Source: Williamwhitmania sp035530955 (lineage in GTDB: Bacteria; Bacteroidota; Bacteroidia; Bacteroidales; Williamwhitmaniaceae). From it: a stretch of DNA of 14,136 bases. A program made the position numbers and the translations under genes. Within the stretch, counting starts at the first letter, position 1. Each line of letters starts with the position of its first letter. This document shows, piece by piece, positions 6,445-13,028 of the stretch. Where the stretch lies: NCBI GenBank assembly GCA_035530955.1, contig DATKTT010000179.1, forward strand, positions 1 through 14,136, read 5' to 3'. A model generated the notes under the pieces. That model was given only the letters and a program-made list of their open reading frames with translations, had not been told where the DNA came from and did not search any database.

Positions 6445-8623
6445 TACCAAGGATTAAAACATCATCAACCTGAATGCCATTGCCTTTCCATGCATCAAAG
6501 GAACATTCTAGAATATTCTTTTGTTGCTCTAATGGTTTGTCGCCAATTTGCAGCAGTAAATTCTTAAGACCTTTAATTCTGAATTTCTTACCATCGGGAC
6601 CGCCAAACTGGTCGGAGTAACCATCGGTGCCAAGGTAGAGACAGTCGTCCGGCATAACACTTAGTTCCTTGGTGGTGAAAGAATTCATATTGTAGTAATA
6701 GCCAACTGGCATTTTATCGCCAGTAACGTCTATCAACTCCGACTTTCTTGCGATATATAAATCAGCGTTCGCACCACTAAAGAATGCCTTTTTCCTTTTT
6801 TTGTCGATAAATACAATCGCTGCGTCCATCCCTTCATTGTTAATCGGATCGTTGGAATTCTGATGCAATGATGAAATAAATTTTGCTCTTAGCGAATTTA
6901 AAATCTCATGGGGTTCTGGAATTCTTTGCTGGCTCACAATCTCATTGAGGAAGGCAACTCCAAGAAGGCTCATGAATGCTCCAGGAACTCCATGACCTGT
7001 ACAGTCTGCCACAACAAAGATAGAAAAGTGTTCAGTTTCTCTTACCCAATAAAAATCACCGCTAACAATTTCTCTTGGCCTAAAAAGTGCAAAGTATGGA
7101 GGGAGGTGCGCCTGGTTTAAGTCTTTCGACTCAAGAACTGCGTGCTGAATTCGCGAGGCGTAGCGGATGCTATTGGTGATTTCCTCCTTTTGCATGGATA
7201 TTTGATTCTTTTGTTCCTTTGCAATGTCGCGCTGTTTTTTGAGCTGTTCCGATTTCTCCTCACTTTCTAGAAGTATGCGCTCGAGCCGTAAGTTTTTCTC
7301 CTCAATCTCTTGCTGTTTTTTCTTTAGCGAGTTGTGTTCCGATTTTTTGCTCCGGTAGCGTTTTAGCAAAATAATTAGCAGAATACCAAGCAGCACTACC
7401 GATAATCCCAGCATCAGCCCAAAATATGTTTGCATTCGTAACCGGGTGCTTTGTATCTCCTGCAGGTGGCTGAGGGTTTGAATTTCCTTCTCCTTTTTTT
7501 CCGATTCATACTTTGCTTCAACATCCTCAATTATGCGCTGCTTTTCCTCAGAAAAAACTGAATCCTTAAGGGTGGTATAGGCAATATAGGTTTTTAATGC
7601 ATTTTCATACTCTTTCTTCTGGCGAAGAATTAGGAATTCAATTTCAAGATTCTCTATCTTTAGGTCTGGCGACCCCACTTCGTTTATCTTTTCCTGATTC
7701 GAGTTGGAAATGGTCTGTGCCATATTTGTATTTCCCATCTCTAAATAGATTTTAGAGATATTGTTGTAGGTGTTAGCTTCGCCCCATTTGTCTTGCTGTT
7801 GACGATACTGCACTAACGCCATGTTGAAATAATCGAGGGCCTTTGGATAAAGTTTAAGCTCTGAGCATACAAGACCAATATTGTTTATTGTATTGGCAAA
7901 GTTCCCATTAGGATTTAGATTTTTCTTTAGCTCTAGCGCTTTTTCGAGAAATTCCAAGGCCTTAATGTTTTGGCCCATTTTGAAGTATGAGATGCCGATA
8001 TTATTCAAGGCTTTAGCTAAACCAAAAGTATTATTCTGCTGCTCATAGATTGTTCTCGCTTTTGAAAGGTAATTAATTGCTTGGGGATAATCTTTTGTAT
8101 GGAGGTAAACAAGTCCAATGGCATTATATAAATAGGCAATCTCACTGGTCTTGTTTCTTGGTTCGTAAATAGAAAGTGCTCTAAGAAGAAATTGCAGCCC
8201 TTGGTCATACTTATTCATTTCTCTTAGCGCGAGCCCCATTTTTGCATAGCTGTCGGCCATATTCAGTGAATCGCCATTGTCTTCAAAGTAAATTAGGCAT
8301 TTTTCTATCTGCCGATAGCCCGAATCGAGATTGCCAGTGGAGATGTTTGCCAATCCTTTAATTAGCCCAATCCTAGCATCTAGATACTCTTTGTTCATCG
8401 TCTGAAAGGCTTCCGGAGGAATACTTTTCAGTAGTTCCAAACTCTTGCCGGGTGTTACCTCAGCAATGCTATCCGCATTGGCCAGTATGGTATCCACCTG
8501 TTTCACAATAGGATCCCCGCCTGCCTGATTGGTTTGGCTTGAATTAATACGACTGCATAGGAATGCTATGGTCGCTAGCGATACAGCCACAATTATGCTG
8601 AGGAGTTTTGTTTTTGTTTGCAT
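6434..8623 (-). CDS. TPR sensor with transmembrane helix, coiled coil and SpoIIE-type PP2C phosphatase
   Basis: The 729-residue signalling protein starts at the ATG at 8623; a TTG two codons upstream is less likely. Order of parts: N-terminal signal or anchor helix (about 5-24); TPR repeats (about 75-355), with clear units such as YLYNAIGLVYLHTKDYPQAI and ALNNIGISYFKMGQNIKALE; a transmembrane helix at about 399-421; a long charged coiled coil (about 425-480); the linker SIRYASRIQHAVL typical of Bacteroidota SpoIIE proteins; then the phosphatase. Phosphatase metal-binding motifs are intact: VSGDFYWV, ADCTGHGVPGAFMSLLG, GMDAAIVF, LGTDGYSDQFGG and VDDVLILG. It should dephosphorylate a Ser/Thr phosphoprotein, by analogy an anti-sigma-factor antagonist, in response to a signal received by the periplasmic TPR domain. 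No anti-sigma or antagonist gene is adjacent, so the partner is unknown. Confidence 0.92.
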   Translation of the reverse strand: MQTKTKLLSIIVAVSLATIAFLCSRINSSQTNQAGGDPIVKQVDTILANADSIAEVTPGKSLELLKSIPPEAFQTMNKEYLDARIGLIKGLANISTGNLDSGYRQIEKCLIYFEDNGDSLNMADSYAKMGLALREMNKYDQGLQFLLRALSIYEPRNKTSEIAYLYNAIGLVYLHTKDYPQAINYLSKARTIYEQQNNTFGLAKALNNIGISYFKMGQNIKALEFLEKALELKKNLNPNGNFANTINNIGLVCSELKLYPKALDYFNMALVQYRQQQDKWGEANTYNNISKIYLEMGNTNMAQTISNSNQEKINEVGSPDLKIENLEIEFLILRQKKEYENALKTYIAYTTLKDSVFSEEKQRIIEDVEAKYESEKKEKEIQTLSHLQEIQSTRLRMQTYFGLMLGLSVVLLGILLIILLKRYRSKKSEHNSLKKKQQEIEEKNLRLERILLESEEKSEQLKKQRDIAKEQKNQISMQKEEITNSIRYASRIQHAVLESKDLNQAHLPPYFALFRPREIVSGDFYWVRETEHFSIFVVADCTGHGVPGAFMSLLGVAFLNEIVSQQRIPEPHEILNSLRAKFISSLHQNSNDPINNEGMDAAIVFIDKKRKKAFFSGANADLYIARKSELIDVTGDKMPVGYYYNMNSFTTKELSVMPDDCLYLGTDGYSDQFGGPDGKKFRIKGLKNLLLQIGDKPLEQQKNILECSFDAWKGNGIQVDDVLILGIKI

Positions 8624-8794
8624 ACCCAAACTTATTGCTACTAAGGTATAACCATTATCCTATTAATTCAAGTGCTGAAAGAGGTATTTTATTCGGAAGT
8701 GATTGTAATTATTGGCTTAAGGCCAACTATTTTACTGATGATAAAGTTGATAGAATAATTATTTTGGGTGGTGACTGGTTTAAATTATAGGATG

Positions 8795-8802
8795 TATATT
8801 TG
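8795..8802 (+). promoter_or_regulatory. Candidate -7 promoter element of the Ca2+ ATPase gene
   Basis: TATATTTG is a full match to TAnnTTTG and lies 15 bases before the ATG at 8818. It overlaps the alternative TTG start at 8800-8802, so if it is real that TTG cannot be used. No good -33 element is seen at the usual spacing, which keeps confidence modest. The preceding 8624-8794 stretch shows nothing else. Confidence 0.4.
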
Positions 8803-8817
8803 AAAAAAATTCGGTTG

Positions 8818-11694
8818 ATGGGCAATTATGTTGGCCTTAGTGCAAGCGAGATTAATGAAAGCAGGGCTAAGTTTGGGAATAATATCATAACTCCACCGCC
8901 ACGGCAGTCTGCCTGGCGACTCTTTTTCGAAAAGTTTGACGATCCCATAATTCGCATCTTGTTAATTGCAGCAGCTATTGCCATTGTGGTTGGCATGTTG
9001 GAAGGTCATTATGCTGAGGGTGTGGGCATTATTATTGCGGTTTTCCTGGCAACCTTTCTTTCCTTCTTTAATGAATACAAAGCAAGCAAGGAATTTAGCC
9101 TGCTTAACAAAGCCAACGATGAGGTGGCTGTAAAGGTTAAAAGGGATGGAAATGTCACTACGGTGAGCCGCATGGAGGTTGTGGTTAACGATGTAATAAT
9201 ACTTGATCTTGGGGATGAGGTTCCCGCCGACGGCGAACTTTTAGAGGCGGTGAATCTGCAGCTGAATGAATCACAATTAACCGGTGAATCAATCTGTGCA
9301 AAAAATGCCAATCGAACTCTTTCCGATCCTGATGCCACCTACCCTTCGTATATGCTGTTAAGGGGGACAACCGTGGTGGATGGTCACGGAATATTTAAAG
9401 TATCAGCGGTTGGCGATTCCACAGAAGTTGGGAAAACTGCACGGGAGGCAATGGTGGAAACAAACACCGTAACCCCGCTGACCAAGCAGCTGAATAAGCT
9501 CGGCAAGGTAATAGGTGTGGTTGGTTTTGGATGCGCTACGTTACTGTTTGCAAGTCTTTGTATTAGGGATGTGTATCGAGGTGAATTAGTATTTTCCGAT
9601 CTTCAATGGATAAATCTTGCGGGGTTGATAACGTTTGCCTCGTTTGCACTTTCTGGCGTTTGGACACCTATTCTATTTGATGGTTTTGAACTACTGGGTA
9701 TCAATGGCCAAAAAATGAGGTGGATGAGAGTTACCAAAACTTCATCGTGGGCCATGGCAGCCATTATTGGGGCTGCAATCTATTTCCTTATGGCAGGTGT
9801 GATTTGGATAATGGGAAGCTCGTTGTTTGCTACCCAAGCATGGTTCCCATTGGAGGTGACAGAGCGATTACTCCTTTATTTTATGGTAGCTATCACCCTT
9901 ATTGTAGTTGCCGTTCCCGAAGGACTTGCCATGAGCGTTACTCTAAGCTTAGCCTATAGTATGCGGAAGATGTTGGCAAGTAACAACTTGGTGCGAAAAA
10001 TGCACGCAACGGAAACCATGGGGGCTGCAACTGTAATTTGCACCGATAAAACGGGCACTCTAACCGAGAACCAGATGAGGGTTCAACAACTTTTACCCAC
10101 GGGAACAGGGGAGAGGCTAAATCAAATTATCTACGAATCTTTCTCTATTAATACTACGGCTCACATCGATACCAACAAGTCCGATAGCCTTAAGATTATT
10201 GGCAATCCAACCGAAGGTGCTTTGCTACTATGGCTTAAAAGTGCTGGCGTAGACTACCTCGAACTCCGACAACAAGGAACTATTATTGAGCAGCTGGCCT
10301 TTACCACAGAAAACAAGTTTATGGCTACGTTGGCTGTGGTTAACAATGTTTACGTTTTATTTGTAAAGGGCGCACCCGAAATTATTCTGGAACGTTGCTC
10401 TAGCGTGTATGTGGATCAAGAACAGGAACCCCCTATTGCCAAACGGATTAATGAAATTCAATTGCAGTTGGTTGAGCAGCAGCAGCTGGCCATGCGCACG
10501 CTTGGATTTGCCTACAAGACTTTTCAAAGTGCGCCCGCTCATACTTCCGCTGGTTTGCAAGAGGTTTGCAATGGCTTGACATTTATAGGGTTTGCCGCCA
10601 TTTCGGACCCCGTTAGAGTGAATGTGCCAGAGGCAATTGCAGAGTGCTTGCAAGCCGGAATCGATGTTAAGGTAGTTACCGGTGATAATGCGCTGACTGC
10701 TGGAGAGATTGGTAGGCAGATTGGCCTAGTATTAAGCGATGCGGAACTCCAAATGGGCCTCATTAACGGAAACGAGTTTTCAGCCCTTTCGGAGGAGGAG
10801 GCATTGCGGCGCGCACCTGGGATAAAAGTTATGGCTAGGGCAAAGCCTGCCGACAAGTTGCGACTGGTAAAAATTTTGCAGCAGCTGGGCAACGTGGTTG
10901 CCGTTACTGGCGATGGTACCAACGATGCACCTGCCATGAATTATGCCGATGTAGGTTTGTCCATGGGGTCTGGCACATCGGTAGCTCGCGAAGCCAGCGA
11001 AATAATTCTGCTCGACGACTCCTTTATTAGTATTGTAAATGCAGTGCGATGGGGTAGGTCGCTATACCTCAATATTCAGCGATTTATACTTTTTCAACTC
11101 ACTATCAACGTTTTAGCTTTAGTATTAGTGCTGGTTGGCCCCTTTCTCGGTATTGCGCTGCCACTTACTGTTACTCAAATGCTTTGGGTAAATCTCATAA
11201 TGGACACTTTTGCCGCCCTTGCCCTTGCAACTGAACCTTCCGATCCCAAAGTGATGGATCAAAAACCTCGCAAGCGTGATGCGTTTATAGTGACAAGGAC
11301 AATGGCATTGCAAATATTCATTACTGCATTTGTCTTTCTAATAAGCTGCGTCATTCTATTGGTATTTCTTAAGCATGATGGAACCATTACCAGCAAGGAA
11401 CTTTCCCTGTTTTTCACCAGCTTTGTAATGCTTCAGTTCTGGAATTTGTTTAACGCACGTAGCTTTGGTACCAATAAATCGGCCTTTTCGGGGTTGCTTC
11501 AAAACAAGAACTTCTTGCTAATTGCAGCGGTCATATTTCTAGGACAGGTGACCATAGTATCTTATGGGGGACAATTTTTCAGAACGGTTCCGCTTTCAAT
11601 ATACGAATGGCTAATGGTTGTTGGAACTACCTCAATAGTGCTTTGGCTAGGTGAAGCAGTGCGCTTTTTCTATCGCAACACAAAATCGGCATAA
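8818..11694 (+). CDS. PMCA-type calcium-translocating P-type ATPase
   Basis: This is a P2B-type ion pump of 958 residues from the ATG at 8818; a TTG at 8800 would add six residues. MGNYVGLSASEI matches the usual family opening. ATP-driven Ca2+ export across the inner membrane is expected. Motifs: LTGES at 154-158 (actuator), VPEGLAM at 366-372 in M4 with the ion-binding Glu368, ICTDKTGTLT at 407-416 with phosphorylated Asp410, FVKGAPE at 515-521 (ATP binding), VTGDN at 620-624 and TGDGTNDAPAM at 697-707 (hinge). M6 is WVNLIMDTFAALALATEP, with the Asn and Asp of the single Ca2+ site of PMCA-type pumps. Two oddities: the residue after PEGL is Ala rather than the common Pro, and M3 and M4 are about 100 residues apart with two extra hydrophobic stretches (about 265-287 and 310-334). 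The gene stands alone. Confidence 0.93.
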   Translation: MGNYVGLSASEINESRAKFGNNIITPPPRQSAWRLFFEKFDDPIIRILLIAAAIAIVVGMLEGHYAEGVGIIIAVFLATFLSFFNEYKASKEFSLLNKANDEVAVKVKRDGNVTTVSRMEVVVNDVIILDLGDEVPADGELLEAVNLQLNESQLTGESICAKNANRTLSDPDATYPSYMLLRGTTVVDGHGIFKVSAVGDSTEVGKTAREAMVETNTVTPLTKQLNKLGKVIGVVGFGCATLLFASLCIRDVYRGELVFSDLQWINLAGLITFASFALSGVWTPILFDGFELLGINGQKMRWMRVTKTSSWAMAAIIGAAIYFLMAGVIWIMGSSLFATQAWFPLEVTERLLLYFMVAITLIVVAVPEGLAMSVTLSLAYSMRKMLASNNLVRKMHATETMGAATVICTDKTGTLTENQMRVQQLLPTGTGERLNQIIYESFSINTTAHIDTNKSDSLKIIGNPTEGALLLWLKSAGVDYLELRQQGTIIEQLAFTTENKFMATLAVVNNVYVLFVKGAPEIILERCSSVYVDQEQEPPIAKRINEIQLQLVEQQQLAMRTLGFAYKTFQSAPAHTSAGLQEVCNGLTFIGFAAISDPVRVNVPEAIAECLQAGIDVKVVTGDNALTAGEIGRQIGLVLSDAELQMGLINGNEFSALSEEEALRRAPGIKVMARAKPADKLRLVKILQQLGNVVAVTGDGTNDAPAMNYADVGLSMGSGTSVAREASEIILLDDSFISIVNAVRWGRSLYLNIQRFILFQLTINVLALVLVLVGPFLGIALPLTVTQMLWVNLIMDTFAALALATEPSDPKVMDQKPRKRDAFIVTRTMALQIFITAFVFLISCVILLVFLKHDGTITSKELSLFFTSFVMLQFWNLFNARSFGTNKSAFSGLLQNKNFLLIAAVIFLGQVTIVSYGGQFFRTVPLSIYEWLMVVGTTSIVLWLGEAVRFFYRNTKSA

Positions 11695-11826
11695 TTTGTA
11701 GGTTGAAGAATAGCGATCTTCCTCGTAATATGGTTGTTTGCGAACCTTACGAAAGAGTTTGCCTGATTTTCACGTTTCACACAGAGTGACTAGCTATTAT
11801 TTCCGCTAATATTAACGTTTGTTATG

Positions 11827-11861
11827 ATTTTACCACCGGTAAAATGAGGTTGAGTGGTAAA
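11827..11861. repeat. Overlapping, mutually exclusive inverted repeats
   Basis: ATTTTACC-ACC-GGTAAAAT (11827-11845) is a perfect 8-bp stem with a 3-base loop. Its left arm, as TTTACCAC (11829-11836), can instead pair with GTGGTAAA (11854-11861), and the two pairings exclude each other. A run of nine T begins 15 bases further on. It may be a terminator or attenuator-like element, or a binding site with three half-sites. Confidence 0.45.
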
Positions 11862-11906
11862 GTCTGTTAAATAGTATTTTTTTTTGACAATAAACGATTA
11901 ATGTTA

Positions 11907-11937
11907 TTGCATTCAACCATTGATTGTCATAACTTCA
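11907..11937 (+). promoter_or_regulatory. Possible promoter of the small helical protein gene
   Basis: TTG (11907-11909), a 20-base spacer and TAACTTCA (11930-11937) have the right spacing, but the -7 element deviates from TAnnTTTG in its last two bases. It is 44 bases before the ATG at 11982 and partly inside the TGACAAT/ATTGTCA inverted repeat. Confidence 0.3.
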
Positions 11938-11981
11938 TTGCAGCGAATTTCATGAAAAACTGATGAATTTTAAACCTGATT

Positions 11982-12266
11982 ATGTCAAGTATTCGTAACA
12001 TAAAAAAAGACGTTAAAGCGGTTGTTAACCATATAAAACAGGAATGCTACGCCTCGTTAAACTACGCGCATCCTCTCTACTATGAAAAAATATACGAACT
12101 TTTGCTTGAGGCCCAGGAGCTGGAGAACGAGTTTGTAAAAAAGACGATTAGCTGTCCCTCGCAGTTCACGTCGAAGGAAAAAAAACAATACTTTAAGAAT
12201 CTCATAAAGGAGCTGATGGAGAAAACCGTCAACCTTGTTGATTACTTGGCTAGCGCTGAATCTTAA
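11982..12266 (+). CDS. Small all-helical protein conserved in Bacteroidota, function unknown
   Basis: The 94-residue cytoplasmic protein is predicted to be almost entirely alpha-helical, with heptad-like segments (NIKKDVKAVVNHIKQECYASL and IYELLLEAQELENEFVKKTI) and a second helical pair toward the C-terminus (KNLIKELMEKTVNLVDYLA). No signal peptide or membrane helix is present. It resembles small helical hypothetical proteins I recall from Bacteroidota that start with a similar IR-x-IKKD-like segment, but I know no function. It begins at an ATG and is preceded by a weak promoter candidate. Its stop codon interlocks with that of the opposing YgjP-type protease gene at TTAA (12263-12266). Confidence 0.72.
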   Translation: MSSIRNIKKDVKAVVNHIKQECYASLNYAHPLYYEKIYELLLEAQELENEFVKKTISCPSQFTSKEKKQYFKNLIKELMEKTVNLVDYLASAES

Positions 12267-12982
12267 AATATTCGCGTAGTATATTTTTTCATCTCCTTTG
12301 CCAGTAGTTTCGCATTTCCCCCGCAATGTGCATCGAGCAATTTCCAGAATTCACCTCCATGATTTTTCTGCAAGGTATGGCAAAGTTCGTGCAGAATTAC
12401 GTATTGGATAAGGCTTTCGGGAAGCAACACTAGGTAAATACTGAAGTTTAAGTTGTTTTTTGAGGAGCAGCTGCCCCAGCGAGAGTGGATATTTTTAACT
12501 GATATCATGTTGTAGCGCAGTCCATGTTGCAGTGCAGTGGCGGAAACCATACTGGGAATTAGCGCCTTTGCCTCCAGCGTAAGTGTTTTTACAATGGCAC
12601 TTTTCAAACTGTGCTGCATCGCTTCTGTTTCCAAAGAAGCCCCTTCTGGGTAGTGAAACAGTATTGCTTCAGCGGTAATTACTGCTCGAATATTTTTCCT
12701 CGTTTCGGGAACTAGAATAAGGGTATGGGTTCGGGTTTTGTATCCATCTCCAATAGTAACAGTGGGGTGTTCGTTTTTTTTTGTTCTAATTGTTATTAAC
12801 GACTTTTGTATCCATTCAAGTTTTGCCGAGATAAAATTTAGACCTGCAGAGGTGGCTACGCTGTATGGCATCGAAAGAATTACGCGTTCCCTAATATCAA
12901 CCCTGATGGAAATACGCTTTAGCCCACGACGCTTTCGTAAGGTAATGGTTCCAAGTTGGGGATGTTCTATTGTTTTTTCCAC
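12263..12982 (-). CDS. YgjP/SprT-like zinc metalloprotease (DUF45)
   Basis: The 239-residue cytoplasmic protein is of the YgjP metallopeptidase family, the expected length. KRRGLKRISIRVD at 17-29 is the usual N-terminal strand. SRWGSCSSKNNLNFS at 167-181 is the family hallmark. ILHELCHTLQKNHGGEFW at 196-213 carries the HExxH zinc site (His198, Glu199, His202) with a further His at 208. Physiological substrates are not known for this branch. The start appears to be GTG at 12982, because the conserved N-terminal strand begins only a few residues later and no ATG is available upstream of it. That codon directly follows the T-run of a terminator hairpin (see findings). The 3' end overlaps the opposing small gene by 4 bases. 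Confidence 0.88.
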   Translation of the reverse strand: MEKTIEHPQLGTITLRKRRGLKRISIRVDIRERVILSMPYSVATSAGLNFISAKLEWIQKSLITIRTKKNEHPTVTIGDGYKTRTHTLILVPETRKNIRAVITAEAILFHYPEGASLETEAMQHSLKSAIVKTLTLEAKALIPSMVSATALQHGLRYNMISVKNIHSRWGSCSSKNNLNFSIYLVLLPESLIQYVILHELCHTLQKNHGGEFWKLLDAHCGGNAKLLAKEMKKYTTRIF

Positions 12983-13008
12983 AAAAAAAGGCTGATTGGT
13001 ATCAGCCT
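12983..13008 (-). terminator. Intrinsic terminator between the SPOR gene and the YgjP-type protease gene
   Basis: On the minus strand AGGCTGAT-ACCA-ATCAGCCT forms an 8-bp stem with a 4-base loop, followed by seven T (12989-12983). It lies 20 bases after the SPOR-gene stop codon and its T-run touches the GTG start codon of the protease gene at 12982. Its form is canonical. Confidence 0.8.
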
Positions 13009-13028
13009 GTAAATCTAGTAAAGATTGC

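Larger units (their letters stand above)
11695..11981. other. Gene-free gap of 287 bases with inverted repeats
   Basis: I see no gene here; the best ORF (11730-11789, 19 codons) is unconvincing. No clear terminator follows the ATPase stop codon. The right half holds the overlapping hairpins at 11827-11861, a run of nine T (11877-11885), and a distant inverted repeat TGACAAT (11885-11891) with ATTGTCA (11923-11929). Confidence 0.6.

Noticed and set aside
8614..8635. TAAGTTTG on the minus strand just before the ATG of the SpoIIE phosphatase gene, as a promoter
   Set aside because: It matches TAnnTTTG but lies only three bases before the start codon and has no -33 element at the right spacing, so it would give an essentially leaderless message. 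Probably chance.
8608..8790. A 60-codon plus-strand frame ahead of the Ca2+ ATPase
   Set aside because: It has a non-ATG start, overlaps the start of the SpoIIE phosphatase gene, and its product is not recognisable; the region more likely holds divergent promoters.
11730..11789. A 19-codon ORF (MVVCEPYERVCLIF...) in the gap after the ATPase
   Set aside because: It is too short, has no promoter or family signal, and no regulated gene is directly downstream.
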